A stretch of DNA of 64,000 nucleotides from Prevotella melaninogenica. GTDB lineage: Bacteria; Bacteroidota; Bacteroidia; Bacteroidales; Bacteroidaceae. The position numbers and the translations under genes are program-made. Shown in pieces: positions 34,226 to 44,931 of the stretch. The notes beneath the pieces were generated by a model. The model was given only the letters and a program-made list of their open reading frames with translations, did no database searches and had not been told where the DNA came from. The stretch spans positions 806,001 to 870,000 of the forward strand of contig NZ_AP018049.1 in NCBI RefSeq assembly GCF_003609775.1, in the 5' to 3' direction. How positions within the stretch are numbered: position 1 is the first letter of the stretch; each line of letters starts with the position of its first letter.

Positions 34226-35767
34226 ATGGAGCAACTATTAGAACTATATAAGAATTGGAAGGGTAGTAGCCCTTCAAATGTCGAAAAGTTAGCAGGAGCA
34301 GGTAGTAACCGTGAGTATTACCGAATGTTTGATGAAGAGGGTGATACTGTCATTGGTGTTATTGGAACAAGTCGTGATGAAAATCATGCTTTTATCTATC
34401 TTGCTAAACATTTTGAAAAAAGGCGTTTACCAGTACCACATGTTTTAGCTGTGTCTGCTGATGAGTCGTGTTATCTGCAGTCAGACCTTGGTAATACATC
34501 GCTCTTTGATGCCATACGGGGTGGACGTGAGGCAGGTGGACGATATAATCTTGCTGAGCAAAAGCTATTGCGTAATGCTATAAGAGAATTGCCAAATATT
34601 CAGTTGCGAGGCGCAAGAGAACTTGATTTCTCTAATTGTTATCCACAACCTGAATTCAATCAGGAGAGCGTACTCTTTGACTTGAACTATTTTAAGTACT
34701 GTTTTCTTAAAGCAACCGAACTTGAATTCCATGAATTGAAGCTTGAAGCAAACTTCCGTATGTTTGCGAAGGATTTAACTTCAGAGAAGATGGATTCTTT
34801 CCTTTATCGTGATTTTCAAGCACGTAACATTATGTTAGATAAGGAAGGGAAACCATATTTTATTGATTTTCAAGGTGGAAGAAAAGGTCCTTTCTATTAC
34901 GATCTTGCGTCATTCTTATGGCAAGCAAGTGCTAAGTATTCTTTCCAACTTCGCCGTGAATTGGTATTTGAATACTACCAGAGCCTTAAGAATTATACAG
35001 AGGTTCCTTCTAAACGTCATTTTGTTAATCGCTTATCATTGTTTGTTCTCTTCCGTACCTTGCAAGTTTTAGGTGCTTACGGATTCCGTGGTTACTTTGA
35101 ACGTAAGAAGCATTTTATTGATTCCATACCTCCTGCTATACAAAACTTACGTGATCTCTTGGCATTAGGTGATGATGTCTTCCCATATCCATACATGATG
35201 GATATGTTGAAGCGACTCACATTGTTACCACAGTTTGCACATATTGAGAAACCTGCAGCTAACAGAACAGATGGTCTTAAAATAGCAGAGAAAGATATTT
35301 ATAAGGCTAATCCTTTAGATGGTCCTGCAACCTTCTCTAAATATGATGGTAAAGGACCATTGGTGGTGCGTGTTTTTAGTTTCTCTTTTAAGAAAGGAAT
35401 TCCTGAAGACACATCTGGTAATGGTGGCGGTTATGTCTTTGATTGTAGAAGTACACATAACCCAGGTCGTTACGAACCTTATAAGAAGATTACGGGATTA
35501 GATGAGCCTGTCATTCGCTTCCTTGAAGATGATGGTGAGATTCTTGAGTTCTTGAAGCCTGTGTATGACTTGGCTGAGCATCATGTAGAACGTTATATGC
35601 AACGTGGTTTTACTGATTTAATGTTCTCATTTGGTTGTACAGGTGGACAGCATCGCTCTGTTTACAGCGCGCAGCATCTTGCTGAACATCTCAATGAAAA
35701 ATATGGAATTGAGGTACGCATAAAGCATAGAGAACAAGGTATTGAACAAATATTAAAGGCGAAGTAA
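34226..35767 (+). CDS. Sugar kinase (aminoglycoside-phosphotransferase fold) fused to RapZ C-terminal domain
   Basis: 513 aa. Residues about 1-330 are an APH-type kinase like AmgK, which phosphorylates N-acetylmuramate/GlcNAc at the anomeric position. It has GSNREYYRM in the ATP lid, the catalytic loop FLYRDFQARNIMLD (about 198) and the metal motif FIDFQGGRKGP. Residues about 365-513 match the RapZ C-domain, with VFDCRSTHNPGRYEPYK, TGLDEPV and FGCTGGQHRSVY. In E. coli that domain senses glucosamine-6-phosphate and binds RNA. The fusion suggests a cell-wall sugar kinase coupled to a sensor. No nucleotidyltransferase partner is adjacent. Confidence 0.88.
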   Translation: MEQLLELYKNWKGSSPSNVEKLAGAGSNREYYRMFDEEGDTVIGVIGTSRDENHAFIYLAKHFEKRRLPVPHVLAVSADESCYLQSDLGNTSLFDAIRGGREAGGRYNLAEQKLLRNAIRELPNIQLRGARELDFSNCYPQPEFNQESVLFDLNYFKYCFLKATELEFHELKLEANFRMFAKDLTSEKMDSFLYRDFQARNIMLDKEGKPYFIDFQGGRKGPFYYDLASFLWQASAKYSFQLRRELVFEYYQSLKNYTEVPSKRHFVNRLSLFVLFRTLQVLGAYGFRGYFERKKHFIDSIPPAIQNLRDLLALGDDVFPYPYMMDMLKRLTLLPQFAHIEKPAANRTDGLKIAEKDIYKANPLDGPATFSKYDGKGPLVVRVFSFSFKKGIPEDTSGNGGGYVFDCRSTHNPGRYEPYKKITGLDEPVIRFLEDDGEILEFLKPVYDLAEHHVERYMQRGFTDLMFSFGCTGGQHRSVYSAQHLAEHLNEKYGIEVRIKHREQGIEQILKAK

Positions 35768-35922
35768 CTCTCTTGCATTTAAAAGAGTTGGTATCTTGAG
35801 ATAATAGATATAAATAGGGACGTATAGGTTGCGAGTTATTAAAATGCCAATTGGCTACTCACGCTCTATACGTCCCTATATTTGTTTAGCTTTACTTATG
35901 TTCAGAAAGATAGCGATATTTC

Positions 35923-36279
35923 TTATATTATGTCTTTTAACTCCTCTGGTACTGCTATGGAGTCACAATGAAAATGGTCTAATTTCTCTAAACCATGTTT
36001 TGTAATGTGAAACCTTTGGCAACGTCCATCCTCCGAACAGGCACGTCGGCGAATAAGCGAAGCTTGCTCCAATGAAGCGATTACCTTTGAAGCATTCGAA
36101 CGTGTCAGTCCCATCTCTTCAGCTATTTCGCCAGCCAACATAGGATTCTCACTCTCTGAGAGTAGACATAACAGCATTGCTTCATTGATGTTTAAGCCTA
36201 TCTGCTGTTGTAATCCACATTCAAAAGCAGTGATGACACGAAATATTTCGCGAATCTTACTGATACAATGATTGTCCAT
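35923..36279 (-). CDS. MarR-family transcriptional regulator
   Basis: 118 aa winged HTH. Helices through NEAMLLCLLSESENPMLAGE and EEMGLTRSNASKVIASLEQA are the MarR recognition region, followed by the wing RRRACSEDGRCQRFHITKHG. It starts 9 nt after the thioredoxin gene's stop, so it is the second gene of that operon. Two TTTCCnnnGGAAA dyads around the shared promoter are its likely operators, suggesting autoregulation. The ligand or signal is unknown; the two cysteines in IRRRACSEDGRC could be redox-active (inference). Confidence 0.85.
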   Translation of the reverse strand: MDNHCISKIREIFRVITAFECGLQQQIGLNINEAMLLCLLSESENPMLAGEIAEEMGLTRSNASKVIASLEQASLIRRRACSEDGRCQRFHITKHGLEKLDHFHCDSIAVPEELKDII

Positions 36280-36288
36280 TATATGTCT

Positions 36289-36798
36289 TTACTTCAACAA
36301 TACAGACTTAATAACCTCCTCAAACTGAGCCTTGTTCATAGCTCCATTCTGCATTGTAGGTTCACCTGTCTTAGGGATAAAGAGGATTGATGGGATTGAA
36401 CGAATACCAAAGAGGGCTGCTAACTCACGCTGCTTGTCAACATCAACCTTATAAACGTCAATCTGACCTGCATAATCATTCGCTACTTCTTCAAGTACTG
36501 GTGCTGTCGCTTTACATGGACCACACCATGTTGCATAAAAGTCAATAATAGCAGGCTTATCACCCTTAAAGTTCCAAGTTTTTGGATTCTTCTTGTAATC
36601 CATAACCTTCTGCTGGAACATTTCTGAATTCATTTCTGTTACATTCATCTTAGTTTCCTTTCCTTCATTTTGATTATTTAATCCTGTTTGTTCTGTTGTC
36701 ATTGCACTGTTATCCTGCTTTTTAGGACTGTTATCTGCCTTACAAGCAGTCAGTGTTAATGCCATAATAGCCACTACAAGTGTTGCTGTACGTTTCAT
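36289..36798 (-). CDS. Thioredoxin-fold lipoprotein
   Basis: 169 aa. Lipoprotein signal (LVVAIMALTLTAC, cysteine at 19), a short acidic linker, then a thioredoxin domain with DFYATWCGPCKATAP (active site WCGPCK, about 91) and the cis-proline context IRSIPSILFIP. The classic CGPC site suggests an envelope disulfide reductase, or a partner of a membrane electron donor not seen here. First gene of an operon with the MarR regulator. Confidence 0.9.
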   Translation of the reverse strand: MKRTATLVVAIMALTLTACKADNSPKKQDNSAMTTEQTGLNNQNEGKETKMNVTEMNSEMFQQKVMDYKKNPKTWNFKGDKPAIIDFYATWCGPCKATAPVLEEVANDYAGQIDVYKVDVDKQRELAALFGIRSIPSILFIPKTGEPTMQNGAMNKAQFEEVIKSVLLK

Positions 36799-36864
36799 TC
36801 TTTATATATGTAATCTTTATTTTACCGAGGTTCTATTACCTATCGGCTTGTTAATATTTATTTT

Positions 36865-36880
36865 GTTTCCTAAGGAAAAC
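36865..36880. promoter_or_regulatory. Candidate MarR operator 1
   Basis: A dyad, GTTTCC-TAA-GGAAAAC, overlapping the predicted transcription start of the thioredoxin-marR operon. Confidence 0.5.
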
Positions 36881-36884
36881 GTTG

Positions 36885-36892
36885 CAAAGGTA
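36885..36892 (-). promoter_or_regulatory. -7 box (TACCTTTG) for the thioredoxin-marR operon
   Basis: Minus-strand TAnnTTTG match 87 nt upstream of the ATG, framed by the two dyads. Confidence 0.65.
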
Positions 36893-36913
36893 AGTAATTT
36901 TTTATATTCTACC

Positions 36914-36933
36914 AAATTTCCAACGGAAAATTT
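36914..36933. promoter_or_regulatory. Candidate MarR operator 2
   Basis: A dyad, AAATTTCC-AAC-GGAAAATTT, at the place expected for the -33 element. Confidence 0.5.
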
Positions 36934-39035
<2,102 letters not shown>

Positions 39036-39057
39036 ATAAGCGTGTCAGAAATAAAAT

Positions 39058-39086
39058 AGAGGAATATCCACTAAGGATATTCCTCT
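39058..39086. terminator. Bidirectional hairpin between convergent genes
   Basis: 12-bp perfect stem (AGAGGAATATCC with GGATATTCCTCT) and a 5-nt loop between the esterase and sucD ends. Its stem is nearly the same as the tRNA-Arg terminator at 2988. Confidence 0.7.
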
Positions 39087-39121
39087 AAACATTATAGAAA
39101 ATGGTTTAAATACCAAGCCTT

Positions 39122-39994
39122 TTACTTCTTTAATTGCTTCTTAAGAAGCTCTGGTATTTCACTTGTCTCACGTGCAACAGGTACACCTACAGCCTCAAAA
39201 GCTGCAATCTTTTCGCTTGCAGAACCTGAGCCACTTGAGATGATAGCACCAGCGTGTCCCATCTGTTTTCCAGGAGGAGCCTGCTGGCCAGAAATAAATA
39301 CAGCCACAGGCTTAGTTACATGCTCTTTGATAAACTTAGCCGCACGCTCTTCGGCATCTCCACCAATTTCTCCGATGAGTGCAATACTATCTGTCTCTGG
39401 ATCATCTTGGAACATACGGAGAAGTTCCTCGAAATAAAGTCCAACAACTGGGTCACCACCTACACCAACTGCTGTTGACTGTCCCAAACCAGCTTGTGTA
39501 AGATTATAAACGACTTCATAGGTAAGTGTACCACTGCGACTGATAACACCAGTATGTCCTTTCTTGAAGATATTAGTAGGCATAATACCAGCCATGCTCT
39601 CTTCTGGAGAAATAAGACCAGGACAGTTAGGACCGATTACTTTTACACCCTTAATCTTTGCATAGCGCTGTGCAGCAACAGCATCGAGTGTCGGAACACC
39701 TTCGGTTATACAGATAACGAGTTTCACACCGCCATCAATCGCCTCAAGCATTGCATCCTTTGCGAAAGGTGCTGGAACGAAGATAATAGATGTGTTGGCA
39801 CCAGTAGCAGCAACAGCATCCTTAACTGTGTTGAATACAGGAATGCCACAAACTTCTTGGCCAGCCTTACCTGGTGAAGTTCCACCAACAACATTGGTAC
39901 CATACTCCTTCATCTTTGAAGCGTGGAAACTACCATCACGACCTGTAATGCCCTGTACGATTAACCTTGTATCTTTATTAATTAGAATACTCAT
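39122..39994 (-). CDS. sucD: Succinate-CoA ligase alpha subunit
   Basis: 290 aa. Rossmann CoA-binding N-domain (VQGITGRDGSFHASKMKEYG), VIGPNCPGLISPEESMAGIM, and the phosphohistidine in MGHAGAIISSGSGSASEK (about 246). Works with SucC to interconvert succinyl-CoA and succinate plus nucleoside triphosphate. It starts 12 nt after sucC and is transcribed with it. In Prevotella this activity supports succinate/propionate metabolism. Confidence 0.96.
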   Translation of the reverse strand: MSILINKDTRLIVQGITGRDGSFHASKMKEYGTNVVGGTSPGKAGQEVCGIPVFNTVKDAVAATGANTSIIFVPAPFAKDAMLEAIDGGVKLVICITEGVPTLDAVAAQRYAKIKGVKVIGPNCPGLISPEESMAGIMPTNIFKKGHTGVISRSGTLTYEVVYNLTQAGLGQSTAVGVGGDPVVGLYFEELLRMFQDDPETDSIALIGEIGGDAEERAAKFIKEHVTKPVAVFISGQQAPPGKQMGHAGAIISSGSGSASEKIAAFEAVGVPVARETSEIPELLKKQLKK

Positions 39995-40006
39995 AACTCT
40001 TGTGTT

Positions 40007-41146
40007 TTAAAGTTTTTTGCTCAGTTCTACAGCCTTATGTCCTGCATCTGCCATACTCGTGCCAACAGTAAAGTGGGTTCCTTCAAGGATTGCTCTACCT
40101 TCTGCTTCATTCGTTCCTGTAAGACGGATGACAATTGGGATATCTGTCTCAATAACCTTGAATGCTTCTAAGAGTCCGTTAGCAACATCATCACAACGAG
40201 TAATACCACCAAAGATGTTAATTAATACAACCTTTACATGTTTGTCACTCAAAAGAAGTTTCATTGCTTCAACGATCTTCTCAGGGTTAGAACTACCACC
40301 AATATCAAGGAAGTTTGCTGGTTCGCCACCATATAGCTTAATCATGTCCATGGTAGCCATTGCAAGACCAGCACCATTTACCATACAGCCAATACTACCA
40401 CCAAGATTCACATAGCTGAATCCCTTGTCTTTAGCTTCACGCTCCTTGCGTTCTTCCTCTGTAGGTTCAAAAAGTTCGGCTACATCTGGGTGACGGAAAA
40501 GGGCATTATCGTCGAAGGTCATCTTTGCGTCAATGGCTTTCAAAGAACCATCCTTCAACATGACTAATGGGTTGATTTCAGCCAATGAGGCATCCTTCTC
40601 AGTAAAGAGTTTATAAATATTCTTGAAGATTGGTACAGCCTGTTTAACCTGTGCCATGTCATCGAAAAGCTTGAAGGCAGCCTCACGTGCGAGATAGTCA
40701 CTCATACCAATAACTGGGTCAATGACAATCTTCTCAATCTTCTCTGGTGTCTCCTTTGCTACCTGCTCGATATCCATACCACCTGCACGGCTCAGCATTA
40801 ACATAGGACACTTTGACTTACGGTCAACAAGAATACTCATATAGTACTCTGATGCGATGTCTACAGCTTCACTGACAAGTACTCTGTCTACAATGAACCC
40901 CTTGATGTCCATACCTAAGATAGCTTCTGCATGCTGACGAATCTCAGTTTCATTACATCCAAGCTTCACACCACCAGCCTTACCACGTCCACCCGTGTGA
41001 ACCTGAGCTTTCACTACGGCTTTCTCAATACCTAATTGCTTGTAGGCTTCAACAGCTTCATCAGGAGTACGGCAAATAATATTGCGGTCTACCGGAAGCC
41101 CATAACTTGCAAAGAATTTCTTTGCTTGGTATTCATGTACCTTCAT
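40007..41146 (-). CDS. sucC: Succinate-CoA ligase beta subunit
   Basis: 379 aa, normal length. ATP-grasp N-domain (VHEYQAKKFFASYGLPVDRN, VKAQVHTGGRGKAGGVKLG, EINPLVMLKDG) and the CoA-ligase C-domain (GGSIGCMVNGAGLAMATMD, FLDIGGSSNPEKI, NIFGGITRCDDVA). Partner of sucD. It sits downstream of ptb and buk on the same strand, 69 nt after buk, so a joint acyl-CoA transcription unit is plausible. Confidence 0.96.
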   Translation of the reverse strand: MKVHEYQAKKFFASYGLPVDRNIICRTPDEAVEAYKQLGIEKAVVKAQVHTGGRGKAGGVKLGCNETEIRQHAEAILGMDIKGFIVDRVLVSEAVDIASEYYMSILVDRKSKCPMLMLSRAGGMDIEQVAKETPEKIEKIVIDPVIGMSDYLAREAAFKLFDDMAQVKQAVPIFKNIYKLFTEKDASLAEINPLVMLKDGSLKAIDAKMTFDDNALFRHPDVAELFEPTEEERKEREAKDKGFSYVNLGGSIGCMVNGAGLAMATMDMIKLYGGEPANFLDIGGSSNPEKIVEAMKLLLSDKHVKVVLINIFGGITRCDDVANGLLEAFKVIETDIPIVIRLTGTNEAEGRAILEGTHFTVGTSMADAGHKAVELSKKL

Positions 41147-41215
41147 AAGTTCTAGTTTTAATTTATAAACTATGTATTAATTGTTTAGGATTCTTGATAG
41201 TAGTTTTTAAAAGTC

Positions 41216-42280
41216 TTAATACTCCTGCGCCTCACGTTCACCTCGAAGAACAGCCAGTGCATTTTCTGTCAATGCCTGCATTTCATCTTGACCAGGATAG
41301 ACATGAATTGGTGCAAGATAAGAAAGGCGTTGCTTGAGACGTTCTATGATATAGTCAGACTTAGCCATACCACCTGTAAGAAGAATTGCATCAATGTTTC
41401 CACATAGCACAGCTCCTTCTGCTGCAATGTTCTTGGCAATATGCCATATCATAGCTGATACCACGAGTTCTGCATGTTTGTCGCCCGCATCAATCCAGTT
41501 TATTATCTCCTTGAGATCATTTGTGCCAAGATGTGCAATGAGACCAGCCTGACCACTTACTCTCTTTAATAACTGGTCTTCTGTATATTTACCACTGAAG
41601 CAAAGACGAATTAAGTCAGCAGCAGGTAACGAACCTGCACGCTCTGGTGAAAATGGGCCCTCACCATCTAATGCATTATTGGCATCAATAGCCCTTCCTT
41701 GTGAATGAGCTGCAATAGAAATTCCACCTCCCAAATGGCATATAATAAGGTTAAGTTTTTCATAAGTTGTACCCATATCTTTGGCAAATCGTCTACCAAT
41801 TGCTTTTTGGTTAAGAGCATGCCAAATACACATACGTGGCATGAGAGGAGAACCTGACAATCGTGCTTCTGGTTCCATTTCATCTACCACGCCAGGGTCA
41901 GCTATAAAACTCTTACATCCTGGAATGTCACGCGCAATTTCATCAGCAATCATACAGCCAAGGTCACAAGCATGTTGGTGAATAGCTCTTTGCTGATCAA
42001 TTATCATCTGTTCCGTGATTGTAAACACACCACTTGATACTGGTTTTGCTAATCCACCACGTCCGATAACAGCATCAAACTCCAGAGGAATATTTCTATT
42101 CTTTAATTCCTCAATAACAACTTGTTTACGAAAATGGTATTGATCGGATACACGCTTGAACTTACTCAGTTCTTCTCTGGAGTGTGCAATATCAGCAACA
42201 AAGACTGGCTGATCATCATTGGCAAGTGATATCTTGGTTGATGTTGATCCAGGGTTAATAGCTAAAATCTTGTAAGCCAT
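41216..42280 (-). CDS. buk: Butyrate kinase
   Basis: 354 aa from the ATG at 42280 (MAYKILAINPGSTSTKIS); 31 upstream in-frame codons are unlikely to be used. Acetate-kinase-fold signatures: INPGSTSTKISL, ICHLGGGISIAAHSQGRAID (about 205), ALDGEGPFSPERAGSLP and ILLTGGMAKSDYI. Converts butyryl phosphate (or branched/propionyl analogues) plus ADP to acid plus ATP. ptb lies 31 nt upstream. True substrate is inference. Confidence 0.93.
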   Translation of the reverse strand: MAYKILAINPGSTSTKISLANDDQPVFVADIAHSREELSKFKRVSDQYHFRKQVVIEELKNRNIPLEFDAVIGRGGLAKPVSSGVFTITEQMIIDQQRAIHQHACDLGCMIADEIARDIPGCKSFIADPGVVDEMEPEARLSGSPLMPRMCIWHALNQKAIGRRFAKDMGTTYEKLNLIICHLGGGISIAAHSQGRAIDANNALDGEGPFSPERAGSLPAADLIRLCFSGKYTEDQLLKRVSGQAGLIAHLGTNDLKEIINWIDAGDKHAELVVSAMIWHIAKNIAAEGAVLCGNIDAILLTGGMAKSDYIIERLKQRLSYLAPIHVYPGQDEMQALTENALAVLRGEREAQEY

Positions 42281-42311
42281 AATGTTTAATTTATATACCT
42301 TAATATATATA

Positions 42312-43223
42312 CTATCTAGAGATAAGACTTGCAAGTGCAAGACTATAGTACTTAGATTCAATTGTGTCACCACGACTTGGAAGTACTACTGGTGCCATAG
42401 TTCCTTGAAGTATAGCTGCTGTTTCTGCATGACAAAACAAAGTAACGGTTTTATAAAACAAATTACCGGCTTCGATATCAGGGAAAATTAATGCGTCAGC
42501 TTCTCCATTGATAGAAGAGTTTATTTGTTTGATTTTCATTGCTTCAATTGAACAAGAAGTAATCAAATCTAATGGTCCGTCTATTATGCATTTACCAAAA
42601 GCACCAGTTTCTGCTTCTTCTTTCAACTCTCTGTACGATACTGTATATGGGAAATGACGTTCGTCAACTTTCTCAGAACAATGGATAAGAGCGATTTTAG
42701 GACATTCGATTTCAAAGGCATGACAGAAATCTACAATATATTTTACCTGTGCTCTTCGCTGTTTATCATTTGGAGCTGGAATAACTGCAGCGTCAGTAAA
42801 GAAAAGTAACTTAGAATACTCGGGTAACTTAGCTGCAGTAATATGCGTTAATACTGTATCTTTTGGTAGGATTCCAACTTCTTTATCAAGTATGGCACGT
42901 AAAAGAACATCTGTGTTAAGAAAGCCTTTCATTACAATGTCGGCATCACCTCTTCTAACTATTTCAACAGCTTTGCGTGCTGCATCCTCTGGTGATTCCG
43001 CAAGAATAGATTGAAAAGCATTTTTCTTAGCATAGTCTTCCATAGTTTCTTTAGAGCATACTAATATAGGCTCTATAAAACCATCATGTACAGCTTTACA
43101 AACGGCTTCCTGTGTATGGCTTTCTTCAGGCCAAACAACTACTGTTCGCTTACAAATCTTCCTTTCTTTAAGAAGATGAATTAGCTGCTTAAAGTCATTG
43201 ATAGGCTTTCTTTCTTCAGGCAT
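42312..43223 (-). CDS. ptb: Phosphate butyryltransferase (PTA/PTB family)
   Basis: 303 aa from the ATG at 43223 (MPEERKPINDF). PTA_PTB family: IVMKGFLNTDVLLRAILDKE (about 102), FTDAAVIPAPND, INGEADALIFPDIEAGNLFY and the C-terminal AAILQGTMAPVVLPSRGDT. Makes an acyl phosphate from acyl-CoA and phosphate, passed on to Buk for ATP. A TATCTTTG box lies at 43260-43267. First gene of the leftward ptb-buk-sucC-sucD run. Confidence 0.92.
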   Translation of the reverse strand: MPEERKPINDFKQLIHLLKERKICKRTVVVWPEESHTQEAVCKAVHDGFIEPILVCSKETMEDYAKKNAFQSILAESPEDAARKAVEIVRRGDADIVMKGFLNTDVLLRAILDKEVGILPKDTVLTHITAAKLPEYSKLLFFTDAAVIPAPNDKQRRAQVKYIVDFCHAFEIECPKIALIHCSEKVDERHFPYTVSYRELKEEAETGAFGKCIIDGPLDLITSCSIEAMKIKQINSSINGEADALIFPDIEAGNLFYKTVTLFCHAETAAILQGTMAPVVLPSRGDTIESKYYSLALASLISR

Positions 43224-43259
43224 AGTTAATCGATTTTCAGTTAAAGTTTTATGTTGTGA

Positions 43260-43267
43260 CAAAGATA
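43260..43267 (-). promoter_or_regulatory. -7 box (TATCTTTG) for ptb-buk
   Basis: Minus-strand TAnnTTTG match 36 nt upstream of the chosen ptb start; it argues against the longer TTG-initiated frame. Confidence 0.55.
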
Positions 43268-43342
43268 ATACTTTGTTTTGAAATATGCTCGATATTTAAA
43301 GAAAAAAACAGAAGAAAATTCTTTTTTTTGTGTTGGTTGGTG

Positions 43343-43350
43343 TATATTTG
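43343..43350 (+). promoter_or_regulatory. -7 box (TATATTTG) for the MORN-repeat gene
   Basis: TAnnTTTG match 22 nt before the ATG at 43373. Confidence 0.5.
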
Positions 43351-43372
43351 CAAATGAATTAGAGATTTACAT

Positions 43373-44764
43373 ATGAAACGTTTGTACTTTATATTACTTG
43401 TAAGTACCTTATTTACTGTAGCTACTGCTCAACGTGTAGCACGTAGTTATATTCCTCACGGAGCTTTTTTTTATGATAGTCAGTGGCAAGGAGTTAATAG
43501 TCCTGATAAAGCTGCCTATTACAGAGTTTTAGCGGTTGATGATAAAGGTCAGAAGATGTTTTATGATTATTATATCACGGGACAACTTCAAGCTGAGAAA
43601 CATTATATAAGTATAAACAAGCAGAATGACCGAAACACGGTTTTAAATGGAGTGTGTAGAACATTTCATAAGTCGGGTAGAGTAGAGTCTGTATTACAGT
43701 ATAAGAATGGTAAGGCCAATGGTCGTGCTTTGTCTTTCTTCCCAAGTGGCAATATTGGTATGAAATTATCTTACCGTAATGGATTGCTTGACGGCCCTTG
43801 TTATACATACACAGAGAGTGGGCGTTTAGAATACACTACGGTTTGGCGTAATGGTACCAAAGTCAATGAGATAAAAGGTGGTAAGGATCATTATATTGAT
43901 AAAAACACTAATGAGGATGAGTTCTGCGAACGTTATCGTCAAGACGAGGCTTTGATAATGGCTCAATCAAAGAGTATTTATAAAGCAAGAGAAAATACAG
44001 AGCCAAAAGATAAAGTAGAGATAAAAGACGCTAAAAAAGTAAATAATCATCTCTCAAAGGATACTAAAGAATCTTTGTCTACACATGATTATTCAACAAA
44101 GAACGATCATGGCAAGTCTGTTAATAATAAGGTAAAAGAACATGCTGCCAAGCAAACGACTAAAGAGGATAAATATCTTGCTAATATAAAGTACCCAGAT
44201 AGTTCTAAAGGAAAGACTGGAAATACTAAGGGAGAGAAATCTTCAGATATGAGTTTACCACAGAAGGGTAGATTCAACTTTGCTTATCTGCATAGCCTTT
44301 TAAGCAGAGAAAGTGAAAGGTTAAAAAGTGTAGATGCGTTAACTAATATTAGTTATAATTTCCTTTTAAACTCTTCACAAATAATTGATGGATTTGGTGC
44401 ACAGAAGGAAGTAATTTTTCATCATAATATGATTTATGATGTACAGAATAGTAAGGATAAGGTTACAGGTAATAAGCCAAGACAAATAGGCTATTTTGGA
44501 ACAATTGTAGGAGGTAATCTCCTTGTAGAGCGCATTAATATCTTTACGTGGTCTGAGGAAGAAATGTATCTTATTGCTCAAGAAGCTATCAATGCAGGTT
44601 ATAAAACTCTTGGTGGTATAGATTATAAAGGCACAGATGGAAATTTTATTCTTGAGCCAAAGATGAAATCAATGAATTATGATGAGCGTGAAGTTGTTGT
44701 AACCTTTACTCATCAGCCAAACCTTTATGCAGGACTTTATCATATTCAGATGGATGTAAGGTAA
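43373..44764 (+). CDS. Secreted protein with MORN-variant (YwqK-like) repeats
   Basis: 463 aa. Signal peptide (LYFILLVSTLFTVATAQ). Residues about 60-170 contain repeats of the MORN_2 type (KNGKANGRALSFFPSGNIGM, RNGLLDGPCYTYTESGRLEY). A long, lysine/serine-rich low-complexity linker (about 195-300) leads to a distinct C-terminal domain (about 300-463) that I do not recognise. Some annotation pipelines call such repeats an antitoxin (YwqK), but no toxin is adjacent; a surface or periplasmic role is more likely. Followed by a polysaccharide gene after its own promoter. Confidence 0.7.
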   Translation: MKRLYFILLVSTLFTVATAQRVARSYIPHGAFFYDSQWQGVNSPDKAAYYRVLAVDDKGQKMFYDYYITGQLQAEKHYISINKQNDRNTVLNGVCRTFHKSGRVESVLQYKNGKANGRALSFFPSGNIGMKLSYRNGLLDGPCYTYTESGRLEYTTVWRNGTKVNEIKGGKDHYIDKNTNEDEFCERYRQDEALIMAQSKSIYKARENTEPKDKVEIKDAKKVNNHLSKDTKESLSTHDYSTKNDHGKSVNNKVKEHAAKQTTKEDKYLANIKYPDSSKGKTGNTKGEKSSDMSLPQKGRFNFAYLHSLLSRESERLKSVDALTNISYNFLLNSSQIIDGFGAQKEVIFHHNMIYDVQNSKDKVTGNKPRQIGYFGTIVGGNLLVERINIFTWSEEEMYLIAQEAINAGYKTLGGIDYKGTDGNFILEPKMKSMNYDEREVVVTFTHQPNLYAGLYHIQMDVR

Positions 44765-44835
44765 TACAACTATTTTTTTAGATTAATTAAATTAAATAAA
44801 ACGAGATTGATGTATATCATTTAATTATTTTTCAG

Positions 44836-44843
44836 TATATTTG
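44836..44843 (+). promoter_or_regulatory. -7 box (TATATTTG) for the polysaccharide dehydratase gene
   Basis: TAnnTTTG match, leader of about 80 nt. Confidence 0.5.
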
Positions 44844-44931
44844 CATCATAAAATTAATTTTCTACTAAGAGAGAACGATAAACGTTCATTATTTATAATG
44901 GGCAATCACCTGTAAACTATTTAAAGAGATT

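Noticed and set aside
43373..44764. Toxin-antitoxin system antitoxin (YwqK label)
   Set aside because: Signal peptide and a large extra domain, and no adjacent toxin; the MORN-variant repeat alone does not support that role.
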